Positions 1 through 10,028 are shown, numbered from the stretch's first letter. The stretch: 64,000 nt of DNA from an uncultured Eubacteriales bacterium (GCA_949285555.1 CASDYG010000004.1:1-64000); one strand, 5' to 3'. The notes: generated by a model not told the origin, from the letters alone. Made by a program: numbers and translations.

Positions 1-1269
1 GGCTGCTGGGGTCTTATCTAAAAGCTCCTTAGATTTATCTATAGCATCTTGAAGCTTTTTCTTTACATCATCAGGCTTCTTGGCATTATTTGGATCTGCT
101 AATATCGTTTCACCATTCTTTATCAGCTTATCAAGGTCATTTCTTTCATTACCATCAAGGTCATCCATAGCCTTCTTAAGATCTGCTGCTGCCTTGTCCA
201 CCTGATCCTGAGTAGCATTCTTATCTCCTGCAACCTTTTCAGCTTCCTCTAAAGCCTTATCAAGTGCAGTTTTCTTATCTGCCGATGCCTTCTCATAGTC
301 AGGAGTCTCTTTGTGTTCTTTTGCAGAATCTATTGCATCCGTTAAATCCTGTTTTTCCACCTTTTTAAGATTTGTTAACTTCGCAGTAAATGTCAGCTCT
401 CTTGTCTTAGCTTCTACATCCTGTAAAGCAACGGTTTTATTTTCAGGGAATACAACCTTTATTTCAACATCCTGTGTTCCCTCAAGATTCCAATCAGGTT
501 CAGTAACATATGAAAACTGTGCATTTGCGGGATACAAAATGGACTTAGTTCTTACAAAATCCTGCGGCGTCAGCTTAGCATCTCCAATGGTACGCGTCTT
601 ATCATCGCTGTTTAGTCTACCCGGTCTTATGGTAATAATTACCTCATCCTGCTGGTCGTCCTCAACCCATGCAGTCTCCCTAACCTGGTCAGGGTGCTTT
701 CCACCAAAATCAAGCTCATAATACTCGTACGGCTCTGGTCCCGGCTTTTTCTTTACATCAACAAGATTCTTATAAAGATCCGATCCCTTCTTTGCTCTGA
801 AATTTGTACTTGCAACATAAGTACCATCCTCAAGTACATATTTGATCTTGTAGTCTCCTGTAGGTTCAGGCTTCATAAGAGTGATATGAAAGATACCAAG
901 GCTCTGATCCTTAGTCTTATACCTTTCCATCTGTCCTGTTCCTTCTCTGGCATCAAGAACAAATCCTGCAAGTTCTGGATCGTTTTTGTGCTCCTCAAAT
1001 ACCTTTTCTGCATCCGCCCAAACGAAATAGTTATTTTTGCCAGATGCGTTTTTAAGATCTCCCTCTACTTCAATGGTTTTTATCGTTGTTCTTTTCACTC
1101 CGGTAGCAGTAGTCTTATCTGGTTTAAACCATGAAAATGCTACCTTCACATAGCCTTTTTCAGCTGCAGGTGCTGGATTTTCATCTGCAAATATAAATGC
1201 AGAACCAAATCCAAACAGCATCGCCAGGCTAAGTAAACTAACCATTAGCTTTTTACCAAGCTTGCTCAT
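1..1269 (-). CDS. Secreted surface protein with FIVAR repeats (C-terminus beyond window)
   Basis: The frame is open for 423 codons from an ATG at 1269 to the left edge, so the protein is truncated by the window, not by mutation. It begins MSKLGKKLMVSLLSLAMLFG, a typical signal peptide with a likely cut near residue 30 (after FIFA). Residues 30-300 form an unrecognised beta-rich region. From about residue 305 come FIVAR-type helical repeats: one complete (ETPDYEKASADKK...) and the start of a second (ADPNNAKKPDDVKKK). These closely match the FIVAR repeats of the giant adhesin upstream, for example DKALEEAEKV and LADPNNA in both. A GGGAGAGG ribosome site precedes the ATG. The wall anchor, if any, would lie outside the window. 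Expected role: cell-wall-attached adhesin; ligand unknown. Confidence 0.85.
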   Translation of the reverse strand, partial: MSKLGKKLMVSLLSLAMLFGFGSAFIFADENPAPAAEKGYVKVAFSWFKPDKTTATGVKRTTIKTIEVEGDLKNASGKNNYFVWADAEKVFEEHKNDPELAGFVLDAREGTGQMERYKTKDQSLGIFHITLMKPEPTGDYKIKYVLEDGTYVASTNFRAKKGSDLYKNLVDVKKKPGPEPYEYYELDFGGKHPDQVRETAWVEDDQQDEVIITIRPGRLNSDDKTRTIGDAKLTPQDFVRTKSILYPANAQFSYVTEPDWNLEGTQDVEIKVVFPENKTVALQDVEAKTRELTFTAKLTNLKKVEKQDLTDAIDSAKEHKETPDYEKASADKKTALDKALEEAEKVAGDKNATQDQVDKAAADLKKAMDDLDGNERNDLDKLIKNGETILADPNNAKKPDDVKKKLQDAIDKSKELLDKTPAA

Positions 1270-1323
1270 TTCTCCTCTCCCTTCATAATTATAATTATTA
1301 TCATTCAAGTATCACTATAGTAT

Positions 1324-1352
1324 AATTTATATTTTAAAATCATTTTTGTCAA
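1324..1352 (-). promoter_or_regulatory. Likely sigma-70-type promoter of the partial surface protein
   Basis: On the minus strand TTGACA (1352-1347) is followed after 17 bp by TAAATT (1329-1324). A TATACT lies 5 bp further on but with too long a spacer. Placed 55-80 bp upstream of the ATG at 1269. It implies this gene is transcribed separately from the giant adhesin, whose terminator lies upstream. Confidence 0.5.
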
Positions 1353-1675
1353 GTTATAGTATGTATTACTCATCTAATGTAGCGAAAAAATAAATAGTGC
1401 TATTTTTAATAAACTCTTTCAATTAACTGCATCAATTTTAAATTTTCAACATTTTTTGATAAATCCTGTTACTAGTTAGCTTTACAGCTATCCCCTATAT
1501 GTTGTAGCGTCCTGCTTCAATATATACTTTCTTTAATACACATTAACTATATCTTATATGATGAGATATTATGAAATGTTTATCGCTTGTTCATACCACT
1601 TTAGTTTCTCATACAATTTTCAACTCTGGTTTTTAATTTTAAGCTCTGCATTTTAATATCGAACAGAATTTTTTC

Positions 1676-1703
1676 AATAAAAAAGGGGAGAAATCTCCCC
1701 TTT
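1676..1703 (-). terminator. Rho-independent terminator of the giant adhesin gene
   Basis: On the minus strand AAAGGGGAG and CTCCCCTTT form a 9-bp stem with a 4-nt loop, followed by a short T-run, about 20 bp after the adhesin stop codon. The remaining bases between here and the partial gene (1353-1675) are AT-rich and show no gene. Confidence 0.85.
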
Positions 1704-1720
1704 CTTTAGCTTATATTAGC

Positions 1721-4700
1721 CTAGTCTTCCTTTCGCTTTCTTGAAGCAAAAAGTCCACCAATTGCTGTTAGAAGTAATGCAATCCATCCCATCTGGTTAG
1801 TATCATCTCCTGTCTTAGGAGTCTTAACTACCTGTACATCTGTCTTGCTCTCTTCCTTCTTAATTCCACCAAGCCATGCCTTAAAGGCAGCATCAAGCTT
1901 ATTAAGTGTAGTCTGTAGATCTTCAACAGGTGTGTTCTGGTCTGCAAGTTGCTTCTTAGCTGCATCTAGCATTTCCTTTAGAGTGTCAACACCAGGAGCA
2001 TTAGGATTTTTTTCGATTGCCTTTTCGATAGTCTCTATCAGCTTCTTAAGCTCTTCGGTAACCTTATCCTTATCACTCTTGCTATCTCCATTTAGATCCT
2101 CGATTGCCTTTTCAATGTTATTTTTAGCTTCTTCTACATCTTTCTGGGTAGCGTTTGGATCTGCTATTACCTTCTGTCCTTCCTCTATAGCCTTGTCAAG
2201 GGCATCCTTCTTATCCTGAGAAGAATTGCTATAGTCAGGAGTATTTTGTGCCTCCTTACCCTTTTCAATAGCTTCATTTAGAGGATCCTTGTCCACCTGA
2301 TCTTTGCCTTCAGTGAACTTGTCCAGAGCCTCCTGAAGCTTGTTCTCAGCTTCCTTAAGCTCTTCTGGAGTAGCGGCAGGAGTCTTTTCTAGAGTCTTGT
2401 TTGCATCGTCTATAGCTCCCTGTAACTCCTTCTTTAGTTCCTCTGGTATATTAGCATTGTTTGGATCAGCTAGTGCGCCTTCACCCTTCTGTACGAGGTT
2501 TTCTAGAGAGTTTCTTTCCTCTCCATCAAGTTCGCTGATAGCCTTCTTCAGATCGGATGTAGCCTTATCCACCTGCCCCTGAGTAGCATTTGGATCTTTA
2601 TTCACCTTCTCTGCTTCCTCTAACGCCTTGTCTAATGCCGCCTTCTTTTCATCGGAACCCTTCGTATATTCAGTGCTACCCTTGCTCTTGTTAGCTTCAG
2701 TAATAGCATCTGTTAGCTTGCTCTTATCTACTGCAGGAGTCTCAGTTCCGTCAAGTCCACCTATGGCAGTATTGATTGCATCAGTAGCAGCCTTTAGCTC
2801 TTCAGCAGTGGCTGCTGGGCCAGTCTTAGCAAGTACATCCTCAGCATTTTGAAGTGCCTCATCTAGTCCCTGCTTAGCCTCATCAGAACCATTTGTATAT
2901 GCAGGTTTACCCTTTGCACTGTTTCCGCTGTTTATAGCATCCTCAAGAGCCTTTCTTTCTGCTCCATCTAACGCGTCAATTGCATCATCAAGTGCGCTCT
3001 TAGCTGTATTTACCTGCTCCTGAGTAGCATCTGGATCTGCATTCACCTTCTTAGCATTTGCTAAAGCTTCATCAAATGCAGCCTTCTTTTCAGGTGAAGC
3101 CTTTGTATAATCAGGCGTTCCCTTAGCAGCATCGCCATTTCCAATAGATGTTACAAGTCCACTCTTATCAACAGTCTGTACTGGTGTAGTAGTACCGTTT
3201 AGAGCATTCTTAGCATCGGTTATCTTCTTGGCTGCTGCATCTATCTGAGCCTGAGTAGAGTTCTTATCCTTAAGAACCTTATCACCCTCTGCTATTGCAT
3301 CATCATACGCCTTTTTCTTATCAGGGTCTGCATTAGTGTATGTATCAGTACCCTTTACTGTAGGTGCTTCCTCTACAAGAGCCTTTAGCTTGCTTGGGTC
3401 AGTAGCAACGATTCCTTCATTATCCAGCTTCTCGCTTGATCCATCTGGATATGTAATTGTTACATTACCCTTGCCATCTACAGTAACCTTGCTTCCCTCT
3501 GGTAAAGTATTTCCACCAGTGATAGCATCTTCAACCTTCTTCTTTTCTTCTTTTGTCAGGTTGTTAGGGTCATTTACATTTACAGGGGTCTTTGGCTTAG
3601 TTACATCAGTAGTATCAGCCATGCTGTCACCTGTTGAAGTAGTCTGATCTGGAGTTAGCTTTCCTACCTCCTTACCGTCCTTATCCTTATCAGTAACAGT
3701 TACATTACCCTTGTTGTCAACAGTAATCTCAGGGTTCTTAGGGAAGTTAGGATTATTCTTATTAGCTTCCTCTACACCCTTCTTAATGTGATTCTTCTCG
3801 TCCTCTGTCAGGTTTGTAGGATCCTTAACATGAGTTGGAGTAGTTGGTGGAATAATAACTACAGTTTCCACAGGATCAGAAGTATTTCCAGCCTCATCAC
3901 CTAAAGTTACACTTACTTTCTCTCCACCAGCAAGTGGCTTGTCAAGTGCAACCTCTACTGTCTTTGGATTCTTCTTTAGATCCTCATCAGTAACAGTATG
4001 TGTCTTTTCTGTCACAGTACCGTCGGCCTCTGTTACCTTTACAGTAACAACATCACCCTTCTTTGCACCATCCGGCAGAGTAACTGTTACCTTGTTTTCA
4101 CCCTTCTTGGCAGTTACGCCTGTAGGTGAATCAGGAGCTGTCTTATCAACCTGTGCTGTAGCAGGGTCAGATTTTTCCTTATTCGGCTCTGTAGTCACTA
4201 CCTTAAGTTCATCGCCGTCATTTACGCTATCAGGTAGCTCTATCTTGAAGCTTCCATCAGTAACTGTTCCTGTAACTGCTGGTTCGAATGCCTTACCCTT
4301 GCTGTCAAGAACTTCAACGGTAGCTCCGTTTACGCCCTTACCTACTACATAATACTTGCCATCCTCAGGGTCTTTTATTACCTTAACCTCTGTAGGTGTA
4401 GCACTCTTACCTTTTACTTCGCCAGTCTTTGGATTAGAAGTATTGCCTGCTTCGTCAGAAAGCGTAGCGCTGTACTTATCTCCCTCAGCCAGCTCTCTAC
4501 CAATATCTACCTTAACAGTTTTCTTACCCTTTAGATCATCTTCTGTTACGGTATGAGTCTTGGTGATAGGATTACCTGAATCCTTGTCAGTTACTTTTAC
4601 AGTGATTACATCACCCTTCTTTGCACCGTCTGGCAGAGTAACTGTTACTTCAGTTTCTCCAAGCTTACCTGATACAGCCTTAGGTGCATCTGGTGCAGTC

Positions 4701-7700
4701 TTATCTACTGTAGCCTTGGACTTGTCGGATACGTCTTTTCCGTCTTCCTTAGCAGTTACGGACACTTCATCTCCGTCTGCATATTCAGCAGGTAATGGGA
4801 TTTCAAATGTTCCGTCAGTTGCTGTGGCGGTGCTCTTAGGCTCAGTGGAAGCACCATCTTTTCCTAGTACCTCTACTACTGATCCGGCAGGAGCCTTACC
4901 TGTTACAACATATCCGTCACCCTTCTTTACCACCTTTACATCGCTAGGCTTTGTTGTCTTAGTCTTTGTATCAGTAGTAACGGCAGTAGAAGTGTTTCCT
5001 ACAGGGTCACTTAGTGTAGCGGATATTGTCTTATTAGCCTCTAGTGGCGCATCTAAGGAAATTTCAACTTCCTTAGGTTCCTTCTCTAGGTCTTCCTTCT
5101 TCACTGTGTAGGTCTTAGTAACCTCCGGCTGTCCATTCTTTGGACCAACTGTTACAGTTACTACATCACCTACAGCAGCATCTGCTGGAAGTGTTACCTT
5201 AACCTTGTTATCGCCTGTATTTCCTTCTACAGCAGTTGGAGCTGTAGGTGCAGTCTTATCAATAGTTACAGGAGTCTTATCAGACTGCTTTTCTCCATCC
5301 TTCTTTGCAACTAGGTTTACTACGTCCTGATCATTGAAGCCTTCAGGTACTGGAATCTTAAATGCTCCATCCTTTACCTCAACTTCAGTAGCAGGCTGTG
5401 TAGACTCTCCGTTATTATTTAGTAGCTCTACCTTGCTGCCTTCAGGTGCCTTTCCTGTAATGAAGTAATTATCTCCCTCCTTTACAAGCTTAACATCTGT
5501 AGGAGCAGCAGTCTGCTTCTTGATAGGTGTAGTGTATTCTTTGCTGTTTCCAGTTGGGTCATATACCTTAGCAGTAATAACCTTGCTATTAGCGTCATCC
5601 TGCTTATCTAGTTTTGTACCCTCTCCAGCCTTGGATAAGTCTATTACCAGCTGTCCATCCTTAGATGTTACCTGAGTACCATCATCATAGGTCCAGCCAT
5701 TTTCACCCTTGGTAACAGTGATAGTCTTATCTCCACTAGCTGTAGGTACAGTTACATCCATTTTTACAGTATCGCCTACAGGAAGTATGGTTACTGTAGT
5801 ATCTCCAGGATATGCATCTCCTACAACAGGAGCCTCTGGAGCAGTCTTATCCATAACGGCCATCTCATCAAGAGATTCCTTCTTATCTGCAGCCTTATTG
5901 GTTACAGAAAGGGTAGTACCCTCTTTATAGTCATCGCTGTTTGGAAGAGCTACCTTAAATGCTCCAGCCTGTACATCCTGCTCTACAGGAGCACCCTGCT
6001 GCTCGCCAGCATCATTTCTATTAACAGGTACTATCTTCAGCTTTCCAGCCTCATCTACACTACCTGTCAGATAGTATGTATCTCCCTCTTTGATAACCTT
6101 TAGGTCAGTAGGTGCATTAGTTCTTTCTGCACCCTTTATGGTCTTTGAAGAGTATGCAGTATTTTCATTCTTATCAGAAATTGCAAATCCTACATCACCG
6201 TCATCGGAAATGAGCTTGGAATCAGGAAGTGTAATGGTCAGATTTCCACCTTGCTCAGGTACAGTCTTTCCAGATGCATCCTTCCAGTTTCCATTTCCAT
6301 CTTTATTTAAAACGATTGTTTCAGTATCACCATCCTTAGTAGGAACAGTAATAACAATTCTTTCTCCATCATCAGTAGGTTTCTTGATAGTAAAGCTGTT
6401 AGTATTTGGATTTATATCTCCTACTACCTCTACCGGCTTTGGTGCTTTACCGTCTACCAATGCCGTGTCAATATTACTTCTGTTTCCTACCGGGTCAACG
6501 ATTGAAGCGATAATGGAATCTCCGTCATTAAGTGGCTGATAGCCCTCAAGATTTGAATCGTTGAACTTCAGTTCCTTACCAATGTCAGATTCCTTTATTT
6601 CATATGTATAGCTCTTAGAGCCAGCAGTTATTTCAAGAGTGTCACCCTTTTCAGCATTGGTTGGAATCTGAATACTGATTCCACCATTTCCAGGCTTAGC
6701 TGCGGTGATCTTTGGCTTGCTTGCAGCCTGTAGATCAAGTGTATGGTATAGTCTTGGAGAAGTAGAAGAGCCATCTCCCTTTACCTCTCTTACGGCAACA
6801 GTCTCACCGTGATTATATCCATGTGAATCAAATGTAATTGAGTAGCTGCCGTCAGGTCCTACCTTAGCACGCTGAGTCTCAACTAGTGCTTCTACTCCGT
6901 CAACTACCTGGTATCTTTCCAGAACCACATAGTTGTCATCTCCAGGTGTAGCCTTACCACTTAATGTAACGTTTACAGAATTATCTGTAGTAGTCTGCTT
7001 TACGGACTCTACATTAAGCTCATCGCTGCTGTAGTCATAAAGTGCATCAAGTGGAACATTTAGCTTAGAACCGTCACTTAATATAATGTCAACACCGGTT
7101 CTATTATCCTGAGCTGGCTGAAGGCTTCCGCCCCAGAAATCGCCCAGTTCGGCTTTCTGTATAGCCTTAGACATCTCACTTGTAACATCAATAGGCTTCT
7201 TGCCAGCTGCGTTAGTTACAGTATTCCATGCACGTTGCTGACCTTCATTCATCAGGCCTTCTCCGCCAACAGCCATTAGGTAAGACGCCATAACATGGTC
7301 TTTTGCCATCTGCTCGTTTTCAGCCTTCAGTCTAGGCCATTTGATTCCCTTGAACAGCTGATTTGCATTCACAAATGTAGCGGCGTTGTCATTAGCCTCA
7401 GGCTCGGAATATCTAACTCTGTCTTTAGTATTTTCCTCACCATCATATCCGTCTGACCAGATTTCAAGTCTTACTGGCTTTCCTACAAGACTAGTCCAGT
7501 TAACATCCTTTGCATCTGTCATCTCCGGCTTCATGTTCTTTGCATCAGAACCACTTAGGAAGTTCACCTTTGTACCATATTTGTTGGTAGTTCCATCTTC
7601 TTTTTCCTTAAACACTTTACCCAGTGTCAGGACATAGTCACCATTCTTATCAGCAATAGTATTGGCAATAGTCTTGCCGTCGCTAACTATAGCTACTACC

Positions 7701-8950
7701 TTATATGGCTGAGTCTTTCCTCTAACCTTGCTTCCTGCAATAGCAGCAACAGGCTTTGTAATCTTGTTTGGAGGAATAACTGTAGGATCGGTTCCCTCGT
7801 ACTTCTGTACGCCGTAGGAATCATGCATTTCAGTATTTCTAACTTCTACTCCATCCTCTCTGCCGTCACCGTCAGTATCCTTTGAGAAAGGATCGGAGCC
7901 AATCTTGTTTTCAAAATCGTCAGTTAGTCCGTCGCCGTCGGAATCGAACTTAACATCCTGATATTTATAGTTTGCTCTGATGTATGTCTGAGCGTAGTCC
8001 CAAGACTTGTATGCACCTAATACGAAGGTTCTGTGACCCTCCTTGCCCTTATAAGTATCCGGATCTCTTACTGTTTCAAAGGTAACAGTAGTAATGGATG
8101 TCTTTGCAGGAGGTACAGTCTTCTTAGGAGTCTTGTACTTAAAGAACATACCGCTACCAGTATCTCCCAGTGTCTGGTAGTTACCAGTTAGCGCATTCCA
8201 GTGCTTTCTGAAATGTCCTTCGGTGAAGTTATCTAGGTATTTGAACTCCATACCGATAGTTCTCTCCCAGATACTTGCCTTTAGCTCGTGTGCATCGCTA
8301 TCCTTTGTTACATACTTAAAGTCCCAAAGTCCTTCTACAGTATCTGCGTCTGTTGCGGTAGCAAGTTCATCGTCATACACAGCATTTCCGAACATGTATC
8401 TTAAGAAAACATTCTTTCCAAGCTCCTTGCCCTTTGGCACGCCATTAGGAGAATCGTAGCTCTGAGATACAGCCGTTCTGCTTGGTCTTGCAGGGTCTTC
8501 CATCTCAAACTTAACTGCCTCACTACCTTCTTTAATAGTCAGGTCCTGTGAAAGCAGAATAGCATAGTGTGGATTTGCCCAGTACTCGTCTGCTAAATCA
8601 GCTGTACTATAATCCGGTTTTCTTACGTCCGCATTATTAGTCGGATGCTGATTGAATTTAACCTGCCACTTCTGAACTAGCTGAGTGCTTCCATCATCTT
8701 TTTGTTCTGTCCTTTCAGGTCCTAACGGTGTTACCTCAACGTTTCGTACAGGATTCATACCGCCCAGCTGATCAGAGTACATGTTCTCTGCATAGGCCAT
8801 ATTTCCGTCCTTGTACTCAGTATAAGGATTGACCGCTCTCTCGTCAGCAGCCTTCGCTTTAAAAGGCTTTGCAAGAGGCCCGAAAACCAGAACTAATGTC
8901 AGAATGATAGCTATCACCTGCTTGCTCAATCTGTTCTTGCTCGTGTTCAT
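1721..8950 (-). CDS. Giant LPXTG-type cell-wall adhesin with Ig-like and FIVAR repeats
   Basis: About 2409 residues. Signal peptide at residues 1-37 (hydrophobic VIAIILTLVLVFG, then AKAADE). Residues 330-370 carry two calcium-binding thrombospondin type-3-like motifs (DSDGDGLTD, DTDGDGRED). From about 830 to 1700 come five Ig-like tandem units starting with DKTAP/DGKAP, 180-200 residues each. These are followed by two short domains with GNVTVT/YPDGS signatures, then six to seven FIVAR helical repeats (about 1850-2360). The C-terminus is a sortase substrate: TPKTGDD, a hydrophobic segment and RKRKED; TPKTG replaces canonical LPXTG. Two adjacent ATGs exist (8953, 8950); the AGGAAG ribosome site is better spaced for 8950. 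Function inferred: covalently wall-anchored adhesin or stalk. No catalytic domain seen. Confidence 0.93.
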   Translation of the reverse strand: MNTSKNRLSKQVIAIILTLVLVFGPLAKPFKAKAADERAVNPYTEYKDGNMAYAENMYSDQLGGMNPVRNVEVTPLGPERTEQKDDGSTQLVQKWQVKFNQHPTNNADVRKPDYSTADLADEYWANPHYAILLSQDLTIKEGSEAVKFEMEDPARPSRTAVSQSYDSPNGVPKGKELGKNVFLRYMFGNAVYDDELATATDADTVEGLWDFKYVTKDSDAHELKASIWERTIGMEFKYLDNFTEGHFRKHWNALTGNYQTLGDTGSGMFFKYKTPKKTVPPAKTSITTVTFETVRDPDTYKGKEGHRTFVLGAYKSWDYAQTYIRANYKYQDVKFDSDGDGLTDDFENKIGSDPFSKDTDGDGREDGVEVRNTEMHDSYGVQKYEGTDPTVIPPNKITKPVAAIAGSKVRGKTQPYKVVAIVSDGKTIANTIADKNGDYVLTLGKVFKEKEDGTTNKYGTKVNFLSGSDAKNMKPEMTDAKDVNWTSLVGKPVRLEIWSDGYDGEENTKDRVRYSEPEANDNAATFVNANQLFKGIKWPRLKAENEQMAKDHVMASYLMAVGGEGLMNEGQQRAWNTVTNAAGKKPIDVTSEMSKAIQKAELGDFWGGSLQPAQDNRTGVDIILSDGSKLNVPLDALYDYSSDELNVESVKQTTTDNSVNVTLSGKATPGDDNYVVLERYQVVDGVEALVETQRAKVGPDGSYSITFDSHGYNHGETVAVREVKGDGSSTSPRLYHTLDLQAASKPKITAAKPGNGGISIQIPTNAEKGDTLEITAGSKSYTYEIKESDIGKELKFNDSNLEGYQPLNDGDSIIASIVDPVGNRSNIDTALVDGKAPKPVEVVGDINPNTNSFTIKKPTDDGERIVITVPTKDGDTETIVLNKDGNGNWKDASGKTVPEQGGNLTITLPDSKLISDDGDVGFAISDKNENTAYSSKTIKGAERTNAPTDLKVIKEGDTYYLTGSVDEAGKLKIVPVNRNDAGEQQGAPVEQDVQAGAFKVALPNSDDYKEGTTLSVTNKAADKKESLDEMAVMDKTAPEAPVVGDAYPGDTTVTILPVGDTVKMDVTVPTASGDKTITVTKGENGWTYDDGTQVTSKDGQLVIDLSKAGEGTKLDKQDDANSKVITAKVYDPTGNSKEYTTPIKKQTAAPTDVKLVKEGDNYFITGKAPEGSKVELLNNNGESTQPATEVEVKDGAFKIPVPEGFNDQDVVNLVAKKDGEKQSDKTPVTIDKTAPTAPTAVEGNTGDNKVKVTLPADAAVGDVVTVTVGPKNGQPEVTKTYTVKKEDLEKEPKEVEISLDAPLEANKTISATLSDPVGNTSTAVTTDTKTKTTKPSDVKVVKKGDGYVVTGKAPAGSVVEVLGKDGASTEPKSTATATDGTFEIPLPAEYADGDEVSVTAKEDGKDVSDKSKATVDKTAPDAPKAVSGKLGETEVTVTLPDGAKKGDVITVKVTDKDSGNPITKTHTVTEDDLKGKKTVKVDIGRELAEGDKYSATLSDEAGNTSNPKTGEVKGKSATPTEVKVIKDPEDGKYYVVGKGVNGATVEVLDSKGKAFEPAVTGTVTDGSFKIELPDSVNDGDELKVVTTEPNKEKSDPATAQVDKTAPDSPTGVTAKKGENKVTVTLPDGAKKGDVVTVKVTEADGTVTEKTHTVTDEDLKKNPKTVEVALDKPLAGGEKVSVTLGDEAGNTSDPVETVVIIPPTTPTHVKDPTNLTEDEKNHIKKGVEEANKNNPNFPKNPEITVDNKGNVTVTDKDKDGKEVGKLTPDQTTSTGDSMADTTDVTKPKTPVNVNDPNNLTKEEKKKVEDAITGGNTLPEGSKVTVDGKGNVTITYPDGSSEKLDNEGIVATDPSKLKALVEEAPTVKGTDTYTNADPDKKKAYDDAIAEGDKVLKDKNSTQAQIDAAAKKITDAKNALNGTTTPVQTVDKSGLVTSIGNGDAAKGTPDYTKASPEKKAAFDEALANAKKVNADPDATQEQVNTAKSALDDAIDALDGAERKALEDAINSGNSAKGKPAYTNGSDEAKQGLDEALQNAEDVLAKTGPAATAEELKAATDAINTAIGGLDGTETPAVDKSKLTDAITEANKSKGSTEYTKGSDEKKAALDKALEEAEKVNKDPNATQGQVDKATSDLKKAISELDGEERNSLENLVQKGEGALADPNNANIPEELKKELQGAIDDANKTLEKTPAATPEELKEAENKLQEALDKFTEGKDQVDKDPLNEAIEKGKEAQNTPDYSNSSQDKKDALDKAIEEGQKVIADPNATQKDVEEAKNNIEKAIEDLNGDSKSDKDKVTEELKKLIETIEKAIEKNPNAPGVDTLKEMLDAAKKQLADQNTPVEDLQTTLNKLDAAFKAWLGGIKKEESKTDVQVVKTPKTGDDTNQMGWIALLLTAIGGLFASRKRKED
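1865..3400 (-). repeat. FIVAR repeat array in the giant adhesin
   Basis: Six to seven helical units of about 65-80 residues, each with a core like YTKGSDEKKAALDKAL followed by DPNATQ(x)QVD and ending DLDG or ELDG. Alternating units carry PAATPEEL instead. The array is the likely wall-spanning stalk next to the sortase motif. The same unit types occur in the partial gene at 1-360. Confidence 0.8.
3845..6470 (-). repeat. Five tandem Ig-like repeat units in the giant adhesin
   Basis: Units begin at protein motifs DGKAPKPVEV, DKTAPEAPVV, DKTAPTAPTA, DKTAPDAPKA and DKTAPDSPTG, at roughly 6440, 5840, 5240, 4700 and 4125. Each unit couples two beta-sandwich halves (VTVTLPDGAKKGD... and TDVKxVKxGDxY...TGKAP). 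The last three are most alike, suggesting recent internal duplication. Confidence 0.8.
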
Positions 8951-9110
8951 CATAAGCTTCCTTTCTATTTAAAATATATATTTCCTATGAGAAATTACAG
9001 TAGCCCGAGTATTATTGCTGATAGCATTTCTGATGATTGAGCTACCTATTCTCATTTATTAGCATGTCATCTACAAGCATCGTTTTGCAGACGGCGTGCG
9101 TTTTTATTCG

Positions 9111-9131
9111 TATATATATATATATATATAT
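9111..9131. repeat. Dinucleotide (TA)10 tract in the adhesin leader
   Basis: Ten uninterrupted TA steps plus one T, lying between the adhesin promoter (9152-9179) and its start codon. Such tracts are prone to slipped-strand length change. The rest of 8954-9572 is AT-rich; no gene with a credible ribosome site is visible there. Confidence 0.9.
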
Positions 9132-9151
9132 GCGAGCCTTAAAGCTTTTCT

Positions 9152-9179
9152 ATTATAGAATATTTGAGCATGATGTCAA
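9152..9179 (-). promoter_or_regulatory. Strong sigma-70-type promoter of the giant adhesin
   Basis: Minus strand TTGACA (9179-9174), 16-bp spacer, TATAAT (9157-9152): both hexamers are perfect. The start site would be near 9145, giving a long leader of about 190 nt before the ATG at 8950 that includes the (TA)10 tract. Confidence 0.85.
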
Positions 9180-9572
9180 CGACCCATTTATTTAATATTC
9201 AAATATTTTTTAACGATTATCAGATTTATTTTTATTGCTGCTTTTCCCCTTAAAAATCCAGCTATCTGCTGGCTTTTACAGGTCTTATCTGGCTAATAAA
9301 AAGACATATTTTAACCTCTTTTCAAAAAATCTTAACTGACCATCTACCTGAATAATTCTATTTTTGTAAGCCTCTCTATTTTTACAATCTATATTTGCAG
9401 TCTTTTCTTCCATATAAAAAGACCGTCATAATGCACCTTCTCCATTCGTTAGATTTTAGTCCAACTTTTGAAAGTCGATACATAATGCGGCCTCTTATTT
9501 ATCTGCGACACATTATCAAATTAAGTATAACACCTGCACTTGGCATAATACCTGCTACATGGCATCTGAATA

Positions 9573-10028
9573 CTATAGATTGCCACTTCTTTCTTTCGTC
9601 TCCTTGACCATTTCACGAAGCTTACTCACCTGATTATATATCTCGTACATGTCCTCATCAGGTATGTTGCTTTCTAAGAATATATTCTCAAATTCACTAC
9701 AGGTTTTGATAAGGTTCTTTGCAATGGATTGGAAGTTATCATAGTTGCTACTGTTATAAGCATTCCTGAAGCTGGTGATATCCTCTCGTATCATATTTAT
9801 CAGACTCTGTTCGCTGTACATCTTGCCCATCATCATAAGATATGGTGCTACTCTCTGAAGATAAATATTACCATTTTCCTTCACTTCATACAGATATGTC
9901 ACGTTTTCATCCGGACCAAGATTAAAGGTAACAAGATTATTGTGTGCTCTCGTAGTTTTAATACTAGATGCACCTAGTTGTCTAAGTCCCATATTAATCA
10001 AATCATCTGAAATTGTATCTATTATCAT
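9573..10028 (-). CDS. Unknown 151-residue cytoplasmic protein
   Basis: I do not recognise this family. It starts MIIDTISDDLINMG after a good TTAGGAGGAAGCA ribosome site, so it is very probably real. The first 75 residues look like a small alpha/beta domain (NLVTFNLGPDENVTYLYEV); the second half is helical and mostly amphipathic, without membrane segments or cysteine motifs. It follows the ion permease by 66 bp in the same direction and may be its downstream operon partner. No clear terminator follows; a weak CCAGC/GCTGG hairpin lies near 9260. Confidence 0.75.
   Translation of the reverse strand: MIIDTISDDLINMGLRQLGASSIKTTRAHNNLVTFNLGPDENVTYLYEVKENGNIYLQRVAPYLMMMGKMYSEQSLINMIREDITSFRNAYNSSNYDNFQSIAKNLIKTCSEFENIFLESNIPDEDMYEIYNQVSKLREMVKETKERSGNL

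Noticed and set aside
1845-8459. Many plus-strand open frames rich in Ser/Leu/Val opposite the giant adhesin
   Set aside because: They are antisense shadows of repetitive coding sequence, without ribosome sites or recognisable products.
8990-9110. Adhesin leader with GCAAAAC and TAGGTAGC, reminiscent of a c-di-GMP-I riboswitch
   Set aside because: The conserved GCAAAG, CTAA and GCCGG-type blocks are not present in the right order, and no tetraloop receptor can be placed; only short chance matches.
9395-9607. Plus-strand 70-codon open frame
   Set aside because: No ribosome site, low-complexity composition, and overlaps the 3' end of a well-supported minus-strand gene.
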